A DNA stretch of 5,679 nt. It comes from GCA-2726245 sp035513655 (GTDB taxonomy: Bacteria; Planctomycetota; Planctomycetia; Pirellulales; Pirellulaceae). The stretch covers positions 1-5,679 of the forward strand of contig DATKBV010000510.1 in the NCBI GenBank assembly GCA_035513655.1. The letters run 5' to 3'. Positions 1 to 5,135 of this stretch are shown in pieces (the stretch's first letter is position 1; each line of letters begins with the position of its first letter). The notes under the pieces were generated by a model. The model ran no database searches, was not told the origin of the DNA, and saw only the letters and a list, made by a program, of their open reading frames with translations. The position numbers and the translations under genes are program-made.

Positions 1-449
1 GTCACGTCAGCATCCCAGGCGTAGGGAAAGTAAGGTGTCGAGTGGGAGCCCTTTCCCCGAATCGCGGTAAAGTAGCCCGCGGATTTGGCGAGGTCGCACA
101 GCACCGGGTAGTCCGCATGCCTGTTTTGCACAAATCCTTCGACGCCGTTTTTGTGCGAGTACATTCCAGACCACATGATATTGCGGCCCGGCATGCAATT
201 GCCCACTTGGACGTGCGCGTGCTGAAAACGCATCGCTGTCTTGGCGAACGCATCCATGCCCGGTGTCGTATCGGCCAACTTGCAGCCGTAGACGCCGACG
301 GAATCAGCGCTCATGTCGTCCACGGTGATGAGCAACAGATTCGGTCGTTCGGCCCCGCTGGCGATTGTTGACGCCAAGCAAGCAGCGATCAAAAGAAACC
401 CAAATGGCAAAGTCGGGCGCAAAGTCGGGCGAAAGGTGTTCTGGGTCAT
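1..449 (-). CDS. Exported sulfatase (alkaline-phosphatase superfamily), N-terminal part, runs off the left edge
   Basis: Reading leftwards from the ATG at 449-447, 149 codons stay open to the window edge; the C-terminal part lies outside. Residues 1-33 form a signal peptide (basic, threonine-rich start, hydrophobic stretch 15-30). Cleavage near the Ser-Gly-Ala at 31-33 would fit signal peptidase I, but I21-A-A-C24 also fits a lipobox, so a lipoprotein cannot be excluded. The mature part begins with RPNLLLITVDD; D44 and D45 are the metal-binding pair of sulfatases. GNCMPGR at 83-89 contains the C-x-P-x-R signature, with C85 the expected formylglycine residue, followed by the usual G-M-Y-S-H-K-N-G at 95-102. 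Family knowledge predicts hydrolysis of sulfate esters, often on algal polysaccharides, outside the cytoplasm; the substrate is not readable from this part. GGAGA at 462-458 lies 8 bases before the start and supports it. Confidence 0.9.
   Translation of the reverse strand, partial: MTQNTFRPTLRPTLPFGFLLIAACLASTIASGAERPNLLLITVDDMSADSVGVYGCKLADTTPGMDAFAKTAMRFQHAHVQVGNCMPGRNIMWSGMYSHKNGVEGFVQNRHADYPVLCDLAKSAGYFTAIRGKGSHSTPYFPYAWDADV
408..431. repeat. Perfect 12-base tandem duplication inside the sulfatase signal peptide
   Basis: The unit CAAAGTCGGGCG occurs twice, at 408-419 and 420-431, head to tail. Being a multiple of three it keeps the sulfatase frame and adds one copy of an R-P-T-L type block to the N-terminal region of the signal peptide (residues 7-14 read RPTLRPTL). 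It is probably a harmless slippage event that lengthens the charged part of the signal. Confidence 0.8.
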
Positions 450-583
450 CGAGTCGTTCTCCAGCTTAGGCATTCATCGGCTTGCAACGCGCGAGCGTAA
501 ACGCAGATGATACTCGAAGACGCTTAGGATTTCCGCAGTGGTTCGTGAGGAAACGACGTTTTTGGGGGTTCCAACGGAACACT
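450..583. other. Upstream region of the sulfatase, no gene seen
   Basis: This gap separates the minus-strand sulfatase from the RAYT unit. It should carry the sulfatase promoter, but no convincing -35/-10 pair is visible. A short 5-base hairpin (GTTCC at 568-572, GGAAC at 576-580) sits directly beside the first REP hairpin and has no counterpart on the other side of the unit. Confidence 0.4.
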
Positions 584-633
584 CGTTCCCAGGCTCCGGC
601 CTGGGAACGCACTGCATCTGAGGCTCCTGCCTC
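584..633 (+). repeat. Upstream REP pair (long and short hairpin)
   Basis: The first hairpin has perfect 11-base arms, CGTTCCCAGGC at 584-594 and GCCTGGGAACG at 599-609, with loop TCCG. After the spacer CACTGCATCT (610-619) comes a second hairpin, GAGGC at 620-624 and GCCTC at 629-633, with loop TCCT. The reverse complement of 1253-1301 has the same arms, almost the same loops, and a spacer that shares its first six bases. Neither hairpin is followed by a T run, so a rho-independent terminator is unlikely. Confidence 0.85.
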
Positions 634-683
634 GCTACAATGCGCTCTACGGCAGTTATCTCAGGCAGTTACCCCAGACAACC

Positions 684-690
684 AAGAGGG
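684..690 (+). promoter_or_regulatory. Ribosome-binding site that fixes the RAYT start at 697
   Basis: AAGAGGG lies 6 bases before the ATG at 697. The in-frame ATG at 640 would add 19 residues that do not resemble the family, and it has no comparable site. TACAAT at 636-641 resembles a -10 box but lacks a recognisable -35 partner, so no promoter is called. Confidence 0.6.
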
Positions 691-696
691 CACATC

Positions 697-1233
697 ATGT
701 CACGCACTCGCTATCGATTCGGTGAAGATCATTACCCGCATTTCATGACCGCGACCATTGTGGCCTGGCTGCCTGTCTTCTCTTATCCGTGCTTTGTCGA
801 AGTCATCCTCAACAGTTGGCGATTCCTGCAAACGAAACGGGAGATCAATATTCTCGCTTTTGTCATCATGGAAAATCACCTTCACTGGATCGCGGTGGGA
901 CCTCAACTTAGCAAACGTGTAGGCGAGTTCAAATCATACACCGCGACGTCGATCATCCGAGAAATGCAGAAGCGACAGTGGAAGACGCTGCTACAGGAAT
1001 TGAGTTACTACAAACTTCGGCACAAAGTCGATCAGACTCACCAGGTGTGGCAAGAGGGAAGCCATCCGCAGGTGATCGAGACAGAAGATGTCATGTGGCA
1101 AAAGATCGAGTACATTCATCACAATCCGCTCCGCCGGGGATACGTCGATGATCCTGTTCACTGGCGTTATTCGAGTGCTCGCTGCTATGCTGGCCAAAGT
1201 GGTTTGATCGACGTTTGTACCGACTGGCAGTGA
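697..1233 (+). CDS. REP-associated tyrosine transposase (Y1/HUH superfamily), apparently intact
   Basis: The product is 178 aa, a normal length for RAYTs, and starts MSRTRYRF. The HUH metal-binding motif is visible as H61-L-H63 in MENHLHWI. The expected catalytic tyrosine is Y139 in IEYIHHNPLRRGY, matching by position the Tyr of the DYIYINP motif in E. coli TnpA-REP (YafM). Other family marks are FKSYTA at 78-83, VWQEGSHPQ at 117-125 and HWRYSSARCY at 155-164. Such enzymes nick and join single-stranded DNA at REP hairpins; that activity is known for the family and inferred here. All expected residues are present and no frameshift is seen. The first flanking hairpin pair ends 63 bases upstream and the second starts 19 bases downstream. 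The gene is convergent with the methyltransferase. Confidence 0.92.
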   Translation: MSRTRYRFGEDHYPHFMTATIVAWLPVFSYPCFVEVILNSWRFLQTKREINILAFVIMENHLHWIAVGPQLSKRVGEFKSYTATSIIREMQKRQWKTLLQELSYYKLRHKVDQTHQVWQEGSHPQVIETEDVMWQKIEYIHHNPLRRGYVDDPVHWRYSSARCYAGQSGLIDVCTDWQ

Positions 1234-1252
1234 TGGTCTGGCGACCGATATT

Positions 1253-1301
1253 GAGGCAGAGCCTCTATGGCAGTGCGTTCCCAGGCTGGAGCCTGGGAAC
1301 G
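1253..1301 (-). repeat. Downstream REP pair, inverted relative to the upstream pair
   Basis: GAGGC at 1253-1257 and GCCTC at 1261-1265 (loop AGA) form the short hairpin. After ten bases, CGTTCCCAGGC at 1276-1286 and GCCTGGGAACG at 1291-1301 (loop TGGA) form the long one. Read on the minus strand, the order, arms and most of the spacer match 584-633. It starts 19 bases after the transposase stop codon. Confidence 0.85.
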
Positions 1302-1412
1302 AGCCACGCCGCCGCGTTCGTATCAGCGGGGCGTCCGAGGCTATCCTGGTGGTTCGCACGGTCTGAGCGACACGAGCAAAGACCAGTTTACGCGGACTTG
1401 ACCGATCCCTCG
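1302..1412. other. Gap between the RAYT unit and the methyltransferase stop, nothing recognised
   Basis: These 111 bases lie between convergent genes. No hairpin with a T run in either direction, no open frame with a ribosome-binding site and no further REP copy was seen. Confidence 0.4.
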
Positions 1413-3122
1413 TTAACTCGCGACGAGCAAGCCTTTCCGCGAGATCTCCGCGAGCTGCCGATCGATCATCTGTTCGAGGATCTGTAAAGTCCGCTCCTGA
1501 CCGCTGACCGGGCCTCCCTTGTCGCGCAGCACAAGCCGCTCCGCCGCCACATCGGCGCGCAGCGTCTCGATCAAGTCCATCCGGTTGTGCTGGCCATCCA
1601 AGAGCGGCAGCAGTCGCCGCTCCAAGTCATCGAGCCGCGTCAGGCCATGCCAGCGTGTCGTCGCCGCGCCGGCTTGGGTTGCTTGCAGCCGTGCGAGCGG
1701 ACAAGCGACGGGATGTTCGGCAATCTCGGCCGAGTAAGGAACGGGTGCGTAGCGAATGTCCACATGTCCTGTGGCGTAACAGTTCAGCAGCGGCGCTGCG
1801 ACTCGCAAAGCGTCACGGCGAAAATGATCGGCGTCCACCAGCAGTGGACCAGGACAAAGCCGTTCGACCGCATGGGTAACCAAGTCTTCAAACAGAATCG
1901 AGGCAGGCCAGGCCGCACGCAACGAGACCATGGCCGCTTTGACCAAGGGATCCGCTGTCATTAACGAAGAACCGGGGCGACGAAATACGACGGATTCCCG
2001 TGAATGAATGTCCTGGATCGGCTGTTCCGGCTCCGCGGGCGACGCGACATGCATGCCGAACAATCGCTCGGGCGCGAACATCCGGCTCAGTTGGACATCG
2101 CCGTGGCAGAGCAACGTCTGACGGAACATCCGGTTCCGGACGAAATCCATGTACTGTTCGAGCTGGATAATATCCACGTCTTCGTTCCGTGATCGCTCTT
2201 CCGACACGCGCGGTTTGTTGGAGATCGGTGCCTGGGACAAATCGCCGTTCGAGCTGCTCGCCAATCGTCGGACCATGCGTTCCACTTCAGGCGGAAAGTT
2301 GCTCGCGGCCATCATGCTGTACTCGGCTTCGCCGAGATACTGCAACTGCTTCGCGGCCGCGCGTTCCATGAACTGATGGAAGTACAGCGGTTCGTTGTGT
2401 TCCTCGAGATGCTCGTGAAACAGATAGTGATCCGCTTTGGTGCGCAGCACTTCGAGTTCGTGGTTCAGCAACAAACCGTAGGGATTGTTCTCCTTCGCCA
2501 CGGCGGCGGCGAGGAAGTCCAGCAGCGCGCGTGCCTCTTGTGTCTGTGCCTCCGGCGATTCGAAAAAGTTGGCGCGGTACGACATCACGTCTCGGATCAT
2601 GCCCCGCATGCGCCAGCCGGGGTTGGTGTTATAGCTGATGTAAGCGACCCCCTGCCGGCTCAGATAACCGGCGCAGATCGCGAGGATTTGTTCCTGGACC
2701 CGATCCGGAACCCACGAGTAGACTCCGTGGCAGATCAGGTAATCAAACTCGGTGCCACGATTGGCCGCACCGTTTTCCGGCGACTTCGAGAACTGCTCGT
2801 CGAAGTTCAAAATGTCCAAATGCAGCAGTTGGATGTTCTGCAGGCCCAGATCGTTGATGGTTCCCTCGCCTTGCTCGATCTGCCGCTTGGACGCGTCGAT
2901 CCCCAGGAAAGTGGCCTGCGGCATGGCGGCTGCCATCGGGATGAGATTTCCCCCCGAGGCACATCCCAGCTCCAGGACTCGGCACGTTTCGAGCGGTGCC
3001 GGGTTCATGCCGAGCAGTCTCGCGATCGTGGCCAGGCGATTCGGATGCGACTGGGGGAAGGGGTAGCTATCGTAGGGAACTTCGTCGTACGAGGTCCGCT
3101 CAACTTCGATCAACGTTCTCAT
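1413..3122 (-). CDS. Class I SAM-dependent methyltransferase with methyltransferase regulatory domain (PKMT-like)
   Basis: The product is 569 aa. Residues 1-45 hold the family's characteristic YDEVPYDSYPFPQSHPNRLA opening. The Rossmann methyltransferase domain covers about 45-185: SAM-binding motif I is VLELGCASGG (49-58), the acidic ribose-binding residue is probably D76 in LGIDAS, and D103 and the FDYLICHGVYSWVP stretch (126-139) match later motifs. A mostly helical region at about 215-345, including EQYMDFVRNRMFRQTLL, resembles the methyltransferase regulatory domain; a hydrophilic linker at 289-316 interrupts it. The C-terminal part (about 385-569, with LERRLLPLLDGQHNR at 500-514) resembles the winged-helix end of this family. 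Characterised rickettsial relatives (PKMT1/2) methylate lysines of an outer-membrane protein; the substrate here is unknown. It probably shares a transcript with the membrane protein ending 80 bases upstream. Confidence 0.85.
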   Translation of the reverse strand: MRTLIEVERTSYDEVPYDSYPFPQSHPNRLATIARLLGMNPAPLETCRVLELGCASGGNLIPMAAAMPQATFLGIDASKRQIEQGEGTINDLGLQNIQLLHLDILNFDEQFSKSPENGAANRGTEFDYLICHGVYSWVPDRVQEQILAICAGYLSRQGVAYISYNTNPGWRMRGMIRDVMSYRANFFESPEAQTQEARALLDFLAAAVAKENNPYGLLLNHELEVLRTKADHYLFHEHLEEHNEPLYFHQFMERAAAKQLQYLGEAEYSMMAASNFPPEVERMVRRLASSSNGDLSQAPISNKPRVSEERSRNEDVDIIQLEQYMDFVRNRMFRQTLLCHGDVQLSRMFAPERLFGMHVASPAEPEQPIQDIHSRESVVFRRPGSSLMTADPLVKAAMVSLRAAWPASILFEDLVTHAVERLCPGPLLVDADHFRRDALRVAAPLLNCYATGHVDIRYAPVPYSAEIAEHPVACPLARLQATQAGAATTRWHGLTRLDDLERRLLPLLDGQHNRMDLIETLRADVAAERLVLRDKGGPVSGQERTLQILEQMIDRQLAEISRKGLLVAS

Positions 3123-3135
3123 GGTTCTGCCTCAT
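3100..3135 (-). other. Possible 11-codon upstream ORF overlapping the methyltransferase start
   Basis: From the ATG at 3135-3133 a frame reads MRQNHENVDRS and stops (TGA) at 3102-3100, inside the methyltransferase gene and out of its frame. AAAGGCAG a few bases upstream could serve as a weak ribosome-binding site. The uORF exists because of the neighbouring tandem duplication. Whether it is translated, and whether it controls the methyltransferase, cannot be told from sequence. Confidence 0.3.
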
Positions 3136-3145
3136 GGATTCTGCC
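3119..3145 (-). repeat. Imperfect tandem duplication of the methyltransferase ribosome-binding site and ATG
   Basis: On the plus strand TCATGGTTCTGCC (3119-3131) is followed directly by TCATGGATTCTGCC (3132-3145). On the coding strand this gives two modules of GGCAGAA, then C(C) or TCC, then ATGA. The one-base difference places the two ATGs 13 bases apart, in different frames. The methyltransferase is in frame with the downstream ATG (3122), which has AGGCAG in front of it. Confidence 0.7.
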
Positions 3146-3202
3146 TTTGGTTTGACGCGTGGGTCTTGCGCGGCCCTGCGATTTCTGCGCCCCGGCGATT
3201 AC

Positions 3203-3493
3203 TCAGTCGTGACGTCCGCCCAGATGCATAACAGCGCGAAACACCATGAGAAAAATGCCGCTCCCTAGCAGACCGATGACCATACCGGCAAACCCGCCCA
3301 CGAGCAGTCCGCCGAGCCGGTCTTGAATCATCAGGGCTCCGATCCCGGCTCCCACGACGATACAAACCAGAATCACGATCGCTTGCAGCAAATTATCCTT
3401 CCACCGCACATTCGCCCCCGTCACCGTATCGCTCACAATGTTGTAAGCCTCCTTGCCACTGGTGCTCTTCGCTTGATTTTCGTCATTTGTCAT
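3203..3493 (-). CDS. Small two-helix membrane protein of unknown function
   Basis: The product is 96 aa and was not recognised as a named family. Residues 1-34 are hydrophilic and mixed-charge (MTNDENQAKS... then AYNIVSDTVTGANVRWKDN). Two hydrophobic glycine-rich segments follow at about 36-56 and 60-86, joined by a very short loop with Q57, D58 and R59, giving a helical hairpin with both ends probably on the cytoplasmic side. The last residues, LGGRHD, are polar. GGGGA at 3505-3501, 7 bases before the ATG, supports the start. The methyltransferase begins 80 bases after its stop on the same strand, so the two may be cotranscribed, which would place the methyltransferase near the membrane only by inference. 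Confidence 0.7.
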   Translation of the reverse strand: MTNDENQAKSTSGKEAYNIVSDTVTGANVRWKDNLLQAIVILVCIVVGAGIGALMIQDRLGGLLVGGFAGMVIGLLGSGIFLMVFRAVMHLGGRHD

Positions 3494-3758
3494 TGCACGG
3501 TCCCCATAACAGTTGTGAAAGTTAGCATCTACCCTCTATTGCTCCCTGCCGAGGAGAACCCCGATCTTTGACTGCCTCGGCTTCCCTGCCCGGGAAAACT
3601 ACCCAATCCGTTTCATGTGGGAAGTAACATATCGGAGGTCAAATTACATTGCAAGAAAAAAATGAAGAAAATTTCGCTTCCATGCCGGACCTCACGGCGC
3701 AGCGGATCGTGACGTTATCTTCAAAATCGCTACCTGGCAGCGCGGCGACGTCGTCCAA
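3494..3758. other. Intergenic stretch upstream of the membrane protein, no gene supported
   Basis: It must contain the promoter of the minus-strand membrane protein, but no clear boxes were found. The part at about 3610-3670 is AT-rich compared with its surroundings. Bases 3640-3758 can be read on the minus strand as a continuation of the truncated transposase start, but that reading does not resemble the transposase family, so it is taken as the sequence flanking the break. Confidence 0.4.
3548..3596. repeat. Two adjacent hairpins upstream of the membrane-protein gene
   Basis: GCCGAGG (3548-3554) pairs with CCTCGGC (3575-3581) around a 20-base loop, and TTCCC (3582-3586) pairs with GGGAA (3592-3596) immediately after. 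A near-repeat CTCCCTGCC / TTCCCTGCC also flanks the first stem. It lies 55 bases upstream of the membrane-protein start. It could be an mRNA leader structure or an eroded REP; neither is established. Confidence 0.35.
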
Positions 3759-3800
3759 GTATCCGAGTGGTTCGCCGGTGTTGAATTTCGAAGCCGACAT
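3756..3800 (-). pseudogene. Transposase remnant, first 15 codons only
   Basis: From the ATG at 3800-3798 it reads MSASKFNTGEPLGYL, nearly the same as the start of the larger remnant at 5465 (MSASVFNTGEPLGYL). After that the frame runs on into sequence without family resemblance. GGAG-rich bases just upstream are retained from the parent. It is too short to function. Confidence 0.7.
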
Positions 3801-3937
3801 TGCGACCTCCCCACGCCTTCCGCCATACAAGCCCGCAGCGCAAGCAAGTGAACCAGGCCCACTGAACGCTAAACTAAACGTCCAATCCGCGGCAGCATCA
3901 TGCAAGGGGGGTTCACTCACTGGCTCGTCGGGCTTGT
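3759..3937 (-). mobile_element. Truncated copy 1 of the second Y1-transposase family (leader plus first codons)
   Basis: This stretch matches 5424-5611. Over the first 95-96 bases I count about five differences, including one single-base gap; the centre of the leader is more diverged, with an insertion or deletion. It contains the first 14 codons of the transposase and the whole upstream leader. The match ends at 3937, exactly at the outer edge of the leader palindrome, and on the other side after the codon for Y14, where the rest of the transposase is missing. The palindrome ends 24 bases downstream of the FAH-family stop codon. Confidence 0.75.
3827..3937. repeat. Imperfect palindrome of copy 1, 27-base arms
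   Basis: The left arm is 3827-3853 and the right arm 3911-3937; the outermost nine bases, ACAAGCCCG and CGGGCTTGT, are perfectly complementary, and AGTGAAC / GTTCACT at the inner end pair perfectly too, with a few mismatches between. The loop region is 57 bases. In the other copy the third base pair is C-G instead of A-T, so pairing is kept. It could fold in single-stranded DNA or in the 3' end of the FAH-family mRNA. Confidence 0.7.
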
Positions 3938-3961
3938 ATGCGCAAACGTCCGATCGTCGAT

Positions 3962-4813
3962 TCATTTCTCCGCTACCACAGGATTGCGTAGCACACCGAC
4001 CCCTTCCAGTTCAACCTCGACGACATCGCCGGGTTTGATGTCGGACGTCTTGCCCGGAGTCCCCATAAAAATCAGGTCGCCGGGATGGAGCGTGATGTAT
4101 TGGCTGATGAAGCTGACGGTCGCGGGAATATCGTGGATTAAGTGGTCGGACTTCTCTTCCTGTTTGACTTCGCCGTTGAGCCGCAGTCGCAGCATCAGAT
4201 TGCTAAGATCCAATCCGGTGGCGATGAACGGTCCGACGGGGCCGAAGGTGTCCGCCCCCTTGGCTCGCCACCACTGTACGTCTTTCACTTCCATGTCGTT
4301 TTGCCAGATCCGTTCGCTGATGTCGTTGCCCGCCGTCACTCCGAAAATGAAATCCGGAGCTTGCTCATTGGACACTTGGCGGCACTTCTTGCCGATCACG
4401 ACCACGATCTCCGCCTCATAGTGGACGACCTGGGCGTCGGTGGGGATCACAATCGCGTCGCCATGTCCCACCAGGCAGGAAGGGCCTTTGTGGAACGGCT
4501 GGGGGATCGCGAATTTCGGAGGGATAGTGTCGCTGGACAGGTGGCTGCGATAGTTGCCGGCTAATGCCAACACCTGCGACGGCTTGGTGGGCGGAAGTAG
4601 TTTCACGTCCTGAAGCGCGTGCGTGGTTTCGGTCTTGGTCCAGTTGCCGAACAGTTCACCGGCGAGCTGTCGGACGTGGTCCCCTTCGAGTAACCCGTAC
4701 GCCACCGTCTGACCCTTTTGGAAACGCAGGTACTTCGCGGGTTCCGCTGCGGAGGAGAAAGGAGCGGCGAAGGTGGCAAGCAGAAAAACCACGAGTAAAT
4801 AGGTGCGCGTCAT
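3962..4813 (-). CDS. Fumarylacetoacetate-hydrolase-fold protein with signal peptide
   Basis: The product is 283 aa. Residues 1-22 are a signal peptide (MTRT, hydrophobic 5-18, likely cut around SSA-AE), which is unusual because most FAH enzymes are cytoplasmic. The catalytic domain spans about 75-280. LAGNYRSH (84-91) matches the family's G-x-N-Y-x-x-H. The metal ligands are expected at E133 and E135 (HYEAEIVVVIG) and D164 (AGNDISER), and K185 lies in the RAKGADTFGPVGPF segment. MGTPGKTSDIKPGD (250-263) corresponds to the usual T-G-T-P-x-G-V-G, with the glycine part changed. The family includes acylpyruvate hydrolases, oxaloacetate decarboxylases and hydratases in aromatic and sugar-acid catabolism; the substrate cannot be assigned. 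GGAG at 4824-4821, 7 bases upstream, fixes the start. It appears monocistronic. Confidence 0.88.
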   Translation of the reverse strand: MTRTYLLVVFLLATFAAPFSSAAEPAKYLRFQKGQTVAYGLLEGDHVRQLAGELFGNWTKTETTHALQDVKLLPPTKPSQVLALAGNYRSHLSSDTIPPKFAIPQPFHKGPSCLVGHGDAIVIPTDAQVVHYEAEIVVVIGKKCRQVSNEQAPDFIFGVTAGNDISERIWQNDMEVKDVQWWRAKGADTFGPVGPFIATGLDLSNLMLRLRLNGEVKQEEKSDHLIHDIPATVSFISQYITLHPGDLIFMGTPGKTSDIKPGDVVEVELEGVGVLRNPVVAEK

Positions 4814-4913
4814 GGTGCGACTCCGTGAGCGATTGGAAAAAAGGACGGGAAGATTACGGTCATGTTCTTACCCAATTGACCTACGTTCGTCAAATCCGGC
4901 AACCTGGACCCGC

Positions 4914-4956
4914 AGATTGGCATGTAGAAGATTGGCATGTAGACTGGCATGTAGAC
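4914..4956. repeat. Short tandem array, three copies of TGGCATGTAGA
   Basis: AGATTGGCATGTAGA occurs twice head to tail (4914-4928, 4929-4943). TGGCATGTAGAC at 4933-4944 is then repeated at 4945-4956, so the core appears at 4918, 4933 and 4945 with periods of 15 and 12 bases. Both periods keep frame, but no gene covers the array. It lies about 100 bases upstream of the FAH-family start. Confidence 0.8.
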
Positions 4957-4969
4957 ACTCTACCAGCCA
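4945..4969. repeat. Hairpin formed by the last tandem copy
   Basis: The last repeat copy folds back on the sequence after it: TGGC (4945-4948) pairs with GCCA (4966-4969), and GTAGA (4951-4955) pairs with TCTAC (4959-4963), with a 2x2 internal mismatch and a three-base loop. There is no T run, so this is not an obvious terminator. Confidence 0.45.
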
Positions 4970-5014
4970 TTTCTCGCTACCGGCAACTCGGAGAACCGCG
5001 TGGGGAGAACGGCG

Positions 5015-5125
5015 TGGGGACACAGCACATTGGCGAGTGGAGACTTCCGTATACCACCTGTCGCTTTTAAACACGATCGAAAGACAAGAACTCCGAACTG
5101 AAAGCCGAACAGTGCTGTGTCCCCA
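5015..5125. repeat. 111-base element with perfect 14-base inverted ends (REP- or MITE-like)
   Basis: TGGGGACACAGCAC (5015-5028) and its exact reverse complement (5112-5125) enclose 83 bases. Inside, GCGAGTGG (5033-5040) can pair with CCAC (5054-5057) and TCGC (5061-5064), leaving a three-base bulge, so a second hairpin is nested near the left end. No target duplication is seen at the outer borders. The right end abuts the point where the transposase remnant loses family resemblance. It encodes nothing of its own. It may be the cognate repeat of that transposase family or a non-autonomous element; the first is my preference. Confidence 0.6.
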
Positions 5126-5135
5126 GTAGCGTCGC

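Larger units (their letters stand above)
584..1301 (+). mobile_element. Complete RAYT unit: transposase gene between two inverted REP pairs
   Basis: The 178-aa transposase gene (697-1233) sits between two roughly 50-base blocks that are near-identical reverse complements (584-633 and 1253-1301). Each block has a long 11-base-arm hairpin on the outside and a short 5-base-arm hairpin towards the gene, separated by 10 bases. This is the known arrangement of REP-associated tyrosine transposases and their cognate palindromes. The unit lies between the divergent start of the sulfatase and the 3' end of the methyltransferase and breaks neither. No target-site duplication is evident, as expected for HUH/Y1 enzymes. 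Its exact outer ends are inferred from the hairpins. Confidence 0.8.
4814..5014. other. Upstream region of the FAH-family gene, no gene seen
   Basis: Apart from the ribosome-binding site at 4824-4821 and the tandem array, nothing was identified. Its right end holds GCGTGGGGAGAAC, a near copy of the start of the inverted-repeat element that follows (GCGTGGGGACAC). No transposase C-terminus was found here, so the element at 5015-5125 does not simply split an otherwise complete gene. Confidence 0.4.

Noticed and set aside
42..371. Plus-strand open frame at the left end
   Set aside because: It is the antisense shadow of the sulfatase N-terminus, where D44-D45 and the CxPxR motif are read on the minus strand.
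584..609. Rho-independent terminator for a plus- or minus-strand gene
   Set aside because: The stem is strong but no T run follows on either strand, and an inverted copy on the other side of the transposase explains it as a REP.
640..696. Upstream start for the RAYT gene at 640
   Set aside because: The extra 19 residues do not look like the family, and the ATG at 697 has a well-spaced AAGAGGG.
2376..3155. Long plus-strand open frame of 259 codons
   Set aside because: It lies entirely antisense to the methyltransferase, whose motifs are clear, and its translation resembles no family.
3649..4038. Plus-strand frame starting at TTG with GGAGG ten bases upstream
   Set aside because: The site looks good, but the frame runs antisense through the repeat copy and into the 3' end of the FAH-family gene; the product has no family resemblance.
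4142..4564. Plus-strand frame of 140 codons
   Set aside because: It is antisense to the FAH-family gene, which carries a full set of family motifs.
4914..4956. CRISPR-like array
   Set aside because: The units are 11-15 bases and directly adjacent with no spacers of regular length, and no cas gene is near; it is a simple tandem repeat.
5009..5131. Target-site duplication around the 111-base element
   Set aside because: The bases next to the two ends (GGCG on the left, GTAG on the right) do not match, so classical DDE-type insertion is not supported.
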